Positions 26,003 to 33,511 of a DNA stretch of 44,239 nt are shown piece after piece. Below the pieces are notes generated by a model, which saw only the letters and a program-made list of their open reading frames with translations, made no database searches and was not told where the DNA came from. Each line of letters opens with the position of its first letter. Position 1 is the stretch's first letter. Origin of the DNA: an uncultured Prevotella sp. (GTDB lineage: Bacteria > Bacteroidota > Bacteroidia > Bacteroidales > Bacteroidaceae). A program made the translations under genes and the position numbers. The stretch is taken from NCBI GenBank assembly GCA_945833995.1, contig CAMAGM010000004.1, forward strand, positions 1-44,239, read 5' to 3'.

Positions 26003-28768
26003 TTAGAATTTATTTGCAGATGTGTAGTCATTGTCAATTATCTCTGCCTCCTCTATTATCTCAGCTTCGATGATTTCCTCTTCCCGACTTTCCTCCACCT
26101 CGGTTTTCTCCTCTTCCGCAGTTTCGGCAACGGGGGCTTCGGCTCCCTCCTCGCTTTTCCTACGCATCATCTCGTCCATCATCTTGTTCTGCCGCCAAAT
26201 GAGCAATCCTACGCCTATGAGCACGAACGCTGCCATATACATCCAAATGGCTGACGAGGAGAGGAAGAACGACGGAGGCACAATGATGGTTATGGATTTC
26301 ACGTCAACCCTATCGGGCGACTCCAAAAGCGATGCCTTCACGCGCAGTATGTATTTGCCCGACGGAAGGTTGGAGTAGCTCACCGTCCTGTCCTTGTCGG
26401 CAGTAAGCCATTCCTTGTCATATCCCTCAAGCATATACTGGTAGTGTACCCTGTGTTGGAGCTGATAGTTGAGCGAGGCGAAACGGAATGAGAAAAGTGA
26501 GCTGTGGTCAGGCAGTGTCACCTCCTTTGCCTCGGGCACATAGTAGTCGAACACGTCGTTAAGGCGTGGCGACATAAGCTCGTCGTTGAGATAGAAGTCG
26601 GTGAGGCGCAGCTTCAGTGCCTTGCCCTTTCCGCCTGTCAGCTTGTGCTTGTCGATGAAATAATATCCGTCTTGCGTACCGAACACGAGATTGTCGCGTG
26701 CCGTAGTGGCTGCCGCGCCCTCCGAGCAGATGCAGTCGTCAACACCGTCCTGTATGCCAAAGGTGCTGAAGATGTGTCGTGACGTGTCGAACGAGCAAAG
26801 CATATGGTCGGTGGCGAACCACACGTTTCCTATAGCGTCGAACGTTATGCTCTTTATCTCCTCGGAGGGCAGTCCGTCCTCACTGCCGAATGTCTCGAAC
26901 TTGAAGTCTGTCTCAGCGTTGGTGTTGAGGCATCGGCTCAGTCCTCCGCCGTTGGTTCCTATCCACATGGTTCCCTTGGCATCGCAGCGCAGCACTATTA
27001 TGTCCTTGCTGTTGAGGTTGGTCTCCACCTCCTCGCTGTCCTCCACCCGAGTCATCTTTATGTGGTTGCCGTTTTTCTGCATTATGAGCAGTCCGTCTGT
27101 AGTGCCTGCCCATACGCGTCCTCTCTTGTCAACGGCAAGAGTCCTTACTTTTCTGTATTCGTTGTTGGGGTAGTGGCGGATGATGTTGTCGCAGTTGGCA
27201 ATGATTTCCGTGCCGTTCTTGTCCTTTGTCAGTATGTTCACACCTCCGCCGTAGGTTGCTATCCAGATGTTGCCCGAAGGATCCTCGACGGTGGCGTAGA
27301 TGTTCTCGTCGTTGAGCCATATCTGCCTGCCTTTCTCCATTCTGTATCTGGTGTAGCGGTAGCCCTGTCCCGTAGGGGTCATCTTGATAACGCCTGTTCC
27401 CTTGGTGCTTATCCAGTAGTTGCCTTTCTTGTCCTTGTCTATTCCGTAGATGCGTCCGAAATCGCCTGTGCCGCCCACGTCGTTGTAGTATTGCTTGTTC
27501 ACGCCGTCAGTGACCTTGAGCAGTCCTTTCTTGTTGCCTACGAAGAGCAGCCTACGGTCCTTGTCGTAGTATATTGCCCTCACCTCGTTGGTGTTCTGCC
27601 CCTCGGCTCCGTCATAAATCGAGAGCCTATCGATGGTCTTTTTCAATATCTCGAGTTTCTCAAGTCCCTTGCGGCTCGTTGCCTCGAATATCACTCCTTC
27701 TGGCAGGGCGAGGAACGATGCCAGCGTGTTGGACAGTTCCCAGGGGTTGAGTGGGTTGTTGTGGAAATACTCTATCTCGTCTTTCTCGCGGTTGAAATAG
27801 CCGAAGCCTCCGTGGTTCATGTTCACCCATACCACGCCGCTCACCTCGGTCACGTTTGCTGTGTGTTGGTCATATTCTGGCACCGTTACCGTCTGCTCGT
27901 AGTCCTTCGTCATTCCTGTGGTAAGGTCGAGGCGTGATATACCCTGCTTGTCGGTGGCATACCACACTGAGCCACGCGAGTCCTTATAGAGCGTGCGTAC
28001 AGGCTCGCTCAGTTGCAGCAGTTGTCGTGGCTCCTCGCCATACGACCATTCCACTATCTTGCCCGAAACGGTTCCCGCATAGATGTTGTAGCCGTTGGAG
28101 AACATGCACAGTATTGACTCTTCCTCCAATATGCCTATGCCGTCGATGGTCTCGCTGCTTGAGTTGAACTGGTGTATTCCCTTGTCGGTCCCTACCCATA
28201 GGTCGTCCTTGTAGCCCTCGACAATGGATGTGGCTTTGAGTTGCTCGGTTGTGATTAGTTGTTTGCTTATTCCGTTCAGCGTGCTCTTCATCCTATAGAT
28301 GCCGACACCGTCCATCAGGATCAGTATGTTGCCGTTGTGTGTCACGCTCAGCTTGCTTGTGGAGCGGAAGTCCTTGTAGCCGCTCACGTCGGTAAAGGGA
28401 TTGGTGATGCGGTCGGTGCGGCGGTCAAGCACGAACACACGTCCGTCATACATCCTCATCCAAACGTTCTGCATCCTGTCTATCTGAATTTCGCTGATTC
28501 GGTTGTGAAGCAGTGGCACACGGCTTTGGCCTCCGGTCTTGTAGTTGTAGAAGTTGAAGCCATCAAATCGAGACAGTCCGTTCCAGGTGGCTATCCAAAT
28601 ATATCCATATCCGTCTTGCTTAATGTCCGACACGGCGTTTGAGCATAATCCGTCGTCGGTGGAATAGTGTGACAAGGCGGCCTGTAGCTGTTGTCCCTGC
28701 GCGGACAACAGGTTGCCAACGGTCAGCATCAATGCCAATAGGCATTTTGTAGCAATGGCTTTGTTCAT
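26003..28768 (-). CDS. Propeller/Y_Y_Y sensor protein lacking any kinase or DNA-binding domain
   Basis: A 921-residue protein with signal peptide (MNKAIATKCLLALMLTVGNLLSAQ), about 12-14 Reg_prop repeats (DGYGYIWIATWNGLSRFDG; DPSGNIWIATYGGGVNIL; AIGNVWFATDHML), a Y_Y_Y domain (about 760-835) and one membrane helix (about residues 843-863, IWMYMAAFVLIGVGLLIW). Hybrid two-component proteins of this type normally continue with kinase, receiver and AraC domains for another 500 residues. Here only about 55 residues follow, strongly acidic (many E, repeated EEAEII), ending ANKF. No kinase remnant is found downstream, where the structured RNA sits. It is probably a sensor that signals through a partner. 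It is monocistronic and well conserved in frame. Confidence 0.87.
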   Translation of the reverse strand: MNKAIATKCLLALMLTVGNLLSAQGQQLQAALSHYSTDDGLCSNAVSDIKQDGYGYIWIATWNGLSRFDGFNFYNYKTGGQSRVPLLHNRISEIQIDRMQNVWMRMYDGRVFVLDRRTDRITNPFTDVSGYKDFRSTSKLSVTHNGNILILMDGVGIYRMKSTLNGISKQLITTEQLKATSIVEGYKDDLWVGTDKGIHQFNSSSETIDGIGILEEESILCMFSNGYNIYAGTVSGKIVEWSYGEEPRQLLQLSEPVRTLYKDSRGSVWYATDKQGISRLDLTTGMTKDYEQTVTVPEYDQHTANVTEVSGVVWVNMNHGGFGYFNREKDEIEYFHNNPLNPWELSNTLASFLALPEGVIFEATSRKGLEKLEILKKTIDRLSIYDGAEGQNTNEVRAIYYDKDRRLLFVGNKKGLLKVTDGVNKQYYNDVGGTGDFGRIYGIDKDKKGNYWISTKGTGVIKMTPTGQGYRYTRYRMEKGRQIWLNDENIYATVEDPSGNIWIATYGGGVNILTKDKNGTEIIANCDNIIRHYPNNEYRKVRTLAVDKRGRVWAGTTDGLLIMQKNGNHIKMTRVEDSEEVETNLNSKDIIVLRCDAKGTMWIGTNGGGLSRCLNTNAETDFKFETFGSEDGLPSEEIKSITFDAIGNVWFATDHMLCSFDTSRHIFSTFGIQDGVDDCICSEGAAATTARDNLVFGTQDGYYFIDKHKLTGGKGKALKLRLTDFYLNDELMSPRLNDVFDYYVPEAKEVTLPDHSSLFSFRFASLNYQLQHRVHYQYMLEGYDKEWLTADKDRTVSYSNLPSGKYILRVKASLLESPDRVDVKSITIIVPPSFFLSSSAIWMYMAAFVLIGVGLLIWRQNKMMDEMMRRKSEEGAEAPVAETAEEEKTEVEESREEEIIEAEIIEEAEIIDNDYTSANKF

Positions 28769-28800
28769 AGTAAGGTTGTTTTTTAGGTCTAATTTTTATT

Positions 28801-28970
28801 GGGGTAGGGTGGTGAAGGGGTGTAGGGGGTTGTAGGGAGTGTAGGGAGGGAGTTAAAGACAATCGTCTTAAGCATCGGATGTCAGTGCAAAAACATTTGT
28901 CTTTAACTCCTTTAACTCCTTTAACTCCTTTAACTCCTTGAACTCCTTTACCTCCTTTAACTCCTCTAAA
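28801..28970. repeat. Hairpin element with 9-mer arms (class I, copy 2)
   Basis: The left arm (28801-28857) is degenerate TGTAGGGAG-type 9-mers ending GGAGTTAAA. The core (28858-28901, 44 bases) begins GACAATCGTC and ends ACATTTGTC. The right arm is seven TTTAACTCC-type 9-mers (28902-28964). It follows the proS stop codon directly and fills the gap to the sensor gene. The left arm has drifted from the right, unlike the other copies. Confidence 0.82.
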
Positions 28971-30452
28971 TTAATAGCTTCTCGCTATGATCACCCTGCA
29001 TTTGGCTGGCTTGCCGCTCACCATATCCACGCCAGGTGTCTGCTCGTAGGCGAAAGGCACGCAGCGGATTGTTGCCTGTGTCTCCTCCTTTATCTTTGCC
29101 TCGGTCTCGGCTGTGCCGTCCCAGTGGCAGAGGAAGAAGCCTCCGTCCTTGATCTTCTCCTTAAACTCGTCGTAGTTGTCGCATACATACACATGCTCGT
29201 CGCGATACTTACGCGCCTTCTCGAAGATGTTCTTCTGGATGTCCTCCAGCAGGTTCTCAACATAGGTCTCGATGCCGTCTATGCTGACAGTCTCCTTCTC
29301 CAAAGTATCGCGACGCATCACCTCGATAGTGCCATTCTCAAGGTCGCGTCCTCCAAGCACGAGACGCACGGGCACACCCTTGAGCTCGTAGTCGGCAAAC
29401 TTGAATCCCGGACGCTTGTTCTCGGCATCGTCGTATTTCACGGTTATACCCTTCTTTCGCAGTGCATCCACGATGGGGGCAATACGCTCACTGATGGCAG
29501 CAAGTTGGTCGCCACCCTTAGTGATTGGGATTATGACCACCTGTATAGGCGCGAGCTTCGGAGGCAGCACGAGTCCGTTGTCGTCGGAGTGGGTCATGAT
29601 GAGCGCACCGATGAGTCGGGTGCTCACTCCCCATGATGTGGCCCATACGTATTCGGGCTTGTTCTCCTTGTTGAGATATGTCACGTCGAACGCCTTGGCG
29701 AAGTTCTGTCCGAGGAAGTGGCTTGTTCCGCTCTGCAGGGCCTTTCCGTCCTGCATCATCGCCTCGATGGTGTATGTGTCGAGGGCACCGGCAAAACGCT
29801 CGGTCTCGCTCTTCACGCCCTGCAGCACAGGCACAGCCATCCAGTTTTCGGCAAAGTCGGCATACACCTTCAGCATCTTCTGTGCCTCAGCCTCAGCTTC
29901 CTCGCGTGTGGCGTGTGCTGTATGTCCCTCCTGCCACAGGAATTCCGACGTACGCAGGAACGGACGTGTGCGCATCTCCCAGCGCATCACGTTGCACCAC
30001 TGGTTGCACATCAGTGGCAGGTCGCGCCACGACTGAATCCAGTTCTTGTATGTGTTCCAGATGATGGTCTCTGATGTTGGTCGTATGATGAGCTCCTCTT
30101 CCAAGCGTGCCGTAGGGTCAACCTCCACGCCGCTCTTGTCCTCCTTTGCCTTCAGGCGGTAGTGTGTCACCACGGCACACTCCTTGGCGAAGCCCTCAAC
30201 ATGCTCAGCCTCGCGAGAGAGGAAAGACTTTGGTATCAGCAATGGGAAATAGGCGTTCTGCACGCCGGTCTCCTTGAACATAGCGTCGAGTTGGCGCTGC
30301 ATCTTTTCCCAAATCGCATAACCGTATGGCTTAATCACCATACAGCCTCTTACGGCAGACTGCTCTGCCAGGTCAGCCTTAACCACAAGGTCGTTGTACC
30401 ACTGGCTGTAGTTGTCGGCTCTCTTTGTCAAATCCTTTAATTCTTTTGCCAT
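28971..30452 (-). CDS. proS: Prolyl-tRNA synthetase (short, archaeal/eukaryotic-like type)
   Basis: A 493-residue class II synthetase: motif 2 region ([25 protein letters not shown]), an [17 protein letters not shown] segment, motif 3-like [17 protein letters not shown], then the anticodon-binding domain ([10 protein letters not shown]) and a C-terminal zinc-binding-like domain ending CRVIIARSY. The bacterial ~180-residue editing insertion is absent, as in the shorter ProS class found in Bacteroidetes. It charges tRNA-Pro in the cytoplasm. The frame is open to 30485, but a promoter at 30483-30512 sets the ATG at 30452 ([16 protein letters not shown]). Confidence 0.96.
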   Translation of the reverse strand: MAKELKDLTKRADNYSQWYNDLVVKADLAEQSAVRGCMVIKPYGYAIWEKMQRQLDAMFKETGVQNAYFPLLIPKSFLSREAEHVEGFAKECAVVTHYRLKAKEDKSGVEVDPTARLEEELIIRPTSETIIWNTYKNWIQSWRDLPLMCNQWCNVMRWEMRTRPFLRTSEFLWQEGHTAHATREEAEAEAQKMLKVYADFAENWMAVPVLQGVKSETERFAGALDTYTIEAMMQDGKALQSGTSHFLGQNFAKAFDVTYLNKENKPEYVWATSWGVSTRLIGALIMTHSDDNGLVLPPKLAPIQVVIIPITKGGDQLAAISERIAPIVDALRKKGITVKYDDAENKRPGFKFADYELKGVPVRLVLGGRDLENGTIEVMRRDTLEKETVSIDGIETYVENLLEDIQKNIFEKARKYRDEHVYVCDNYDEFKEKIKDGGFFLCHWDGTAETEAKIKEETQATIRCVPFAYEQTPGVDMVSGKPAKCRVIIARSY

Positions 30453-30482
30453 TTTCTTTTTGGTGTTTATATAATCTTTCTG

Positions 30483-30512
30483 CAAAGGTACAAAAAAATA
30501 TTTAAACGCAAA
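30483..30512 (-). promoter_or_regulatory. Promoter of proS
   Basis: On the minus strand TTTG (30509-30512), 18 bases, TACCTTTG (30483-30490). The predicted start of transcription, about 30476, leaves a leader of about 24 bases. Confidence 0.65.
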
Positions 30513-30605
30513 GCAATTATCGTCTTTTATTTCACTTTTATGTTCTACTTATGTATAAAAACAAAAAAATATCCTCGTTTTTTTCGCTAAATGGATTTTT
30601 TACAC

Positions 30606-30613
30606 TATCTTTG
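30606..30613 (+). promoter_or_regulatory. -7 box of the OmpA-type lipoprotein gene
   Basis: TATCTTTG fits TAnnTTTG. The -33 region is a T-run without an exact TTTG. The leader to the ATG at 30663 is about 43 bases and A-rich, which in Bacteroidetes favours strong translation. Confidence 0.6.
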
Positions 30614-30662
30614 CAGCCCCAAAAGGAAGCAACAACTATATTTTTTAAATAAATAAACTGAT

Positions 30663-31361
30663 ATGAAAAAGATTAAGGTATTTTCTTTCGTTCTCTGCCT
30701 CGCCCTCGTGCTGGCAGGTTGTAACAACACTCAGAAGGGTGCTGCCATTGGTACTGGTGGTGGCGCGCTGCTTGGTGCTATCGTAGGTAAGATTGCAGGT
30801 AACACAGCCGTTGGCGCTGCCATTGGTGGTGCCGTAGGTGCCGGAGCAGGTGCGCTCATAGGCAAGAAGATGGACAAGGCTAAGGCTGAGGCTGAGGCAG
30901 TGCAGAACGCTCAGGTAGAGTCTGTTACCGATGCCAATGGTCTTCAGGCAGTTAAGGTCACTTTCGACTCTGGCATCCTTTTCCAGACAGGCAAGGCTGA
31001 CCTCTCTGCAGCAGCAAAGACTTCTCTCCAGCAGTTCTCACAGGTGCTGAAGAACAACACCTCTTGCGACGTGGCTATCCAGGGCTATACCGACAACACT
31101 GGTTGGAAGAACTCAACAGCTGCTCAGAGCGCCGAGAAGAACAAGGCTCTCTCGCTCGACCGTGCCACATCCGTTTCCTCTTACCTTCAGGCTCTTGGCG
31201 TAAGTGCCTCACAGATTAAGAGTGTTGAGGGTCTTGGCGAGGCAAACCCAGTAGCCGACAACTCTACTGCCGCCGGCAAGGAGCAGAACCGCCGTGTTGA
31301 GGTCTATATGTATGCGAGCAAGGAGATGATTCAGGCAGCAGAAAACGGAACTCTGAACTAA
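30663..31361 (+). CDS. OmpA-family lipoprotein with glycine-zipper segment
   Basis: A 232-residue protein: lipoprotein signal (lipobox LAGC, Cys at 20), a glycine-zipper stretch (about residues 26-68, GAAIGTGGGALLGAIVG and similar GxxxG repeats), and an OmpA_C peptidoglycan-binding domain (about 98-215). That domain has the usual VTFDSGILFQTGKADL, IQGYTDNTG, LSLDRATSVSSYL and NRRVEVYM motifs. It anchors the outer membrane to peptidoglycan. Codon choice is strongly biased (CTC, AAG, GGT), as in abundant proteins. It is divergent from proS and probably monocistronic. Confidence 0.93.
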   Translation: MKKIKVFSFVLCLALVLAGCNNTQKGAAIGTGGGALLGAIVGKIAGNTAVGAAIGGAVGAGAGALIGKKMDKAKAEAEAVQNAQVESVTDANGLQAVKVTFDSGILFQTGKADLSAAAKTSLQQFSQVLKNNTSCDVAIQGYTDNTGWKNSTAAQSAEKNKALSLDRATSVSSYLQALGVSASQIKSVEGLGEANPVADNSTAAGKEQNRRVEVYMYASKEMIQAAENGTLN

Positions 31362-31433
31362 TCCATCTCTTGGTAATTGCTGGTAGTTAAGGAGTTTAGA
31401 AGTTGAGCAAATGCAAAACTTAAATACAATGAT

Positions 31434-32153
31434 ATGATTGTTACAAAAATTCTTCTCCGTAGGGTAAGAATCGTTTTACAATGGGTGGTGGTAGCCTTCT
31501 TTGGCTCCACCATTCTTGCTGTTGTGGCACTTCGCTTCGTCCCTGTCTATTTCACTCCTCTGATGTTCATCCGCCTCGGTCAGCAAATCTCCGATGGCAA
31601 ATCTCTCAAGATGCACCACCATTGGGTGTCGCTTGAGGAAATGTCGCCATCGCTTCCCGTTGCGGTAATGGCAAGCGAGGACCAGCGTTTCATGCAGCAT
31701 CACGGTTTCGACTTCAAGGCGATAGAGAAGGCGGCAAAGCGCAACCGGACACAAAAGAACAAACCCAAACTCGGCGCAAGCACCATAAGCCAGCAGACGG
31801 CGAAGAACGTCTTCCTCTGGCCTGGTCGCACATGGGTGCGCAAGGGACTTGAGGCATATTTCACCAGCCTTATAGAGATAATGTGGAGCAAGCAGCGCAT
31901 CATGGAGGTCTATCTCAACTCCATAGAGATGGGTGATGGCATCTACGGTGCCGATGCCGTGGCAGAATATCATTTCGACTGCGAGGCAAAGGAACTTACC
32001 CGTGCCCAATGCGCCCTGATAGCCGCCACTCTGCCCAATCCCCGCAAGTTCAGTTCCGCCTCTCCCTCCGCCTACATGTTGAAGCGCCAGCGTCAAATAA
32101 TGCACCAAATGAAATTCATCCCCGCCTTCCCCAAGGAAGGACACGACAAATAA
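31434..32153 (+). CDS. mtgA: Monofunctional peptidoglycan glycosyltransferase
   Basis: A 239-residue GT51 protein with an N-terminal membrane helix (VVVAFFGSTILAVVALRFV). The catalytic motifs are present: ASEDQRFMQHHGFD with the essential Glu, GASTISQQTAKNVFLW, KQRIMEVYLNSIEMG and GIYGADAVAEYHF. There is no transpeptidase domain, and the length is typical of MtgA. It polymerises lipid II into glycan strands at the inner membrane. It follows the OmpA-type gene by 72 bases. Confidence 0.95.
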   Translation: MIVTKILLRRVRIVLQWVVVAFFGSTILAVVALRFVPVYFTPLMFIRLGQQISDGKSLKMHHHWVSLEEMSPSLPVAVMASEDQRFMQHHGFDFKAIEKAAKRNRTQKNKPKLGASTISQQTAKNVFLWPGRTWVRKGLEAYFTSLIEIMWSKQRIMEVYLNSIEMGDGIYGADAVAEYHFDCEAKELTRAQCALIAATLPNPRKFSSASPSAYMLKRQRQIMHQMKFIPAFPKEGHDK

Positions 32154-32220
32154 CTCGCAAAAAAATCTCAATTCTTAATTCTTAATTTTTAACTTAAGTT
32201 TCGCATTCGCTCAACATTAT
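32154..32220. repeat. TTAATTC 7-mer array after mtgA
   Basis: A short run of TTAATTC/TTAATTT units (about 32168-32192) in the gap between mtgA and the next hairpin element. Related arrays in the same orientation flank the primase gene (32363-32400 and 33441-33485). Confidence 0.65.
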
Positions 32221-32345
32221 GGAGTTAAAGGAGTTAAAGGAGTTTAAAGGAGTTAAAGACAATAGTCTTTTCGAATCCCTTGGAAGTTATCAGGGCAAAA
32301 ACATACGTCTTTAACTCCTTTAACTTCCTTAACTCCTTTAACTTC
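32221..32345. repeat. Hairpin element with 9-mer arms (class I, copy 3)
   Basis: The left arm is GGAGTTAAA twice, one 10-mer with an extra T, then GGAGTTAAA (32221-32257). The core is 52 bases (32258-32309), beginning GACAATAGTC and ending ACATACGTC like copy 1. The right arm is TTTAACTCC, TTTAACTTCC and further imperfect units to 32345. Core ends are identical to copy 1 while the middles differ. Confidence 0.85.
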
Positions 32346-32362
32346 CCACTACAGAAAGTTGA

Positions 32363-32400
32363 GTTCTTAATTTTTAATTCTTAATTCTTAATTCCTAATT
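32363..32400. repeat. TTAATTC array supplying the primase stop codon
   Basis: TTAATTT, TTAATTC, TTAATTC, TTAATTC, CTAATTC units. The primase gene ends inside the array: its stop codon and its last residues (GIRN) are encoded by repeat units. Confidence 0.75.
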
Positions 32401-33440
32401 CCTCTCCACATTTCCCCAAAGTCCTTCACTCCCTCGGGCAGAACATGCCCTTTCAGTTCAGGGAAGAAGCGTTTCAGGGTTTGGAAGAGTTCCATGCCTG
32501 GGCGGTCGTTGTCGGGCATCATGTTTAGCGTCACCCCTCGTGGCAGTCCATCCTTAATCAGACCGACATCGTCCATCGTAAGGCTCGTAGCCGAAGGTAT
32601 TGCCACCGCCTTCCTCCCAGCCGAGAGCATAGCCCAGCAGTCCGAGGGTCCCTCCGTAATCCACAGCTCGTCGCCCTCCCTCAGCCTCCGCACCACCGGC
32701 TTGTTATACATTCCCACCTTTGAGCCAGGAGGAAAACGGAAGCGAGGGGTAGCCCCCCCGCCCCCCAAGGGGGGATTTAGCTGCCCACTCACCTCATCGC
32801 CCATTTCTTTAATTTTTAATTCTTCCAACCTTCTCCCCTGCACCGTTATCAACTTCCCATCCACGTCTCGATACGGAATCAGCAGCGAGGGAGCATCGTA
32901 GAATGCCTTGCCCCAACGCCAGCATGGCTTAGGCACGTCGATGCTCGTCAGTCCGCACCACCTCACCACCCTTGGGTCAATCTTCCTCTCGTCAAACAGG
33001 AAATGCGCCGCCTCGGCATTAATAACGGGATGAGCAACGAGAGTGGAGAGGTATTCGAGGTCGGGAGTCTTTTGAGAAGGTAGAGGGTAGAAGGTAGAGG
33101 GTAGAGGGTAGAAGGTAGAGGGTAGAGATATGCTTGAGCCTGGGTTTGCAGCAGTGCGGTAATCTCTACCTTCTACCCTCTCCCCTCTACCTTCCATTAA
33201 CCACTCCACCGCCTCCCTAAACCCCACATTATTATATTTCATCACCAAGTCCACCACATCGCCGCTTGCCCCGCAGGCAAAGCACTTGAAGCGGTTTTTG
33301 CCACGGTGGAAGTGCAGGCTTGGGTTCTTGTCGTTGTGGAAGGGGCAGAGCGCCGTATGGCGCACCACCGTCATTCCCAACCGCCCAGCCACCTCCTCAA
33401 TAGGCGTAGCCCTAACCCTATCCAATTCTTCACTCTTCAT
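32388..33440 (-). CDS. CHC2 zinc-finger/TOPRIM primase-like protein with two in-frame repeat insertions
   Basis: A 350-residue DnaG-type protein. The zinc-binding domain (residues 12-75) has C32, H35, C53 and C56 in CPFHNDKNPS and CFACGASGD. The C-terminal TOPRIM domain holds the acidic residues in LWITEGPSDCWA (about 248-259) and PDNDRPG (about 300-306). It lacks DnaG's helicase-binding domain and is the size of mobile-element primases. Two stretches do not belong to the fold. Residues ~82-124 (GERVEGRDYRTAAN, then repeated LPSTFYP) are translated from a hairpin element (33076-33196). Residues ~201-232 (ELKIKEMGDEVSG, then PPLGGGGATP) come from a second repeat. Both keep the frame. It is followed, leftward, by the TTAATTC array that ends it. 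Confidence 0.85.
   Translation of the reverse strand: MKSEELDRVRATPIEEVAGRLGMTVVRHTALCPFHNDKNPSLHFHRGKNRFKCFACGASGDVVDLVMKYNNVGFREAVEWLMEGRGERVEGRDYRTAANPGSSISLPSTFYPLPSTFYPLPSQKTPDLEYLSTLVAHPVINAEAAHFLFDERKIDPRVVRWCGLTSIDVPKPCWRWGKAFYDAPSLLIPYRDVDGKLITVQGRRLEELKIKEMGDEVSGQLNPPLGGGGATPRFRFPPGSKVGMYNKPVVRRLREGDELWITEGPSDCWAMLSAGRKAVAIPSATSLTMDDVGLIKDGLPRGVTLNMMPDNDRPGMELFQTLKRFFPELKGHVLPEGVKDFGEMWRGIRN
32745..32840. repeat. Second repeat insertion inside the primase gene
   Basis: It includes a C7-G-C6-AA-G6 stretch (about 32753-32774), then sequence ending in TTAATTTTTAATTC (from about 32812), the same unit as the flanking arrays. It is read as residues ~201-232, between a GRRLE and a PRFRFP segment that look contiguous in the ancestral fold. 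The G/C homopolymers could slip and shift the frame. Confidence 0.6.
33076..33196. repeat. Hairpin element with 7-mer arms inside a coding region (class II, copy 2)
   Basis: The left arm (33079-33127) is seven GGTAGAG/GGTAGAA 7-mers. The core (about 33126-33166) ends GCAGTGCGGTAATCTC. The right arm (about 33167-33194) is TACCTTC/TACCCTC 7-mers, complementary to the left arm. The core matches copy 1 (1565-1731) in GAGCC, TTTG and the terminal 16 bases (15 identical), while the arm units differ entirely. On the minus strand it is translated as part of the primase. Confidence 0.85.
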
Positions 33441-33510
33441 TCTTAATTCTTAATTCTTAATTTTTAATTTTTAATTCTTAATTTTAGTTTGACACTTTGA
33501 CTTTGACACC
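33441..33510. repeat. TTAATTC array plus a GTCAAAGT-type repeat upstream of the primase
   Basis: Seven TTAATTC/TTAATTT 7-mers (33441-33485) are followed by a 23-base TTTGACAC-type stretch (33487-33509) that recurs exactly, inverted, at 44157-44179. The array has the same orientation as the one at the primase 3' end, so the gene is bracketed by direct repeats. Confidence 0.75.
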
Positions 33511-33511
33511 A

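Noticed and set aside
28971..30452. proS as a horizontally acquired archaeal gene
   Set aside because: The short type without the editing insertion is normal in Bacteroidetes, so it is not a sign of recent transfer.
32154..33510. Possible CRISPR array
   Set aside because: The repeats here are contiguous 7-mers and 9-mers without unique spacers of constant length, and there are no cas genes nearby.
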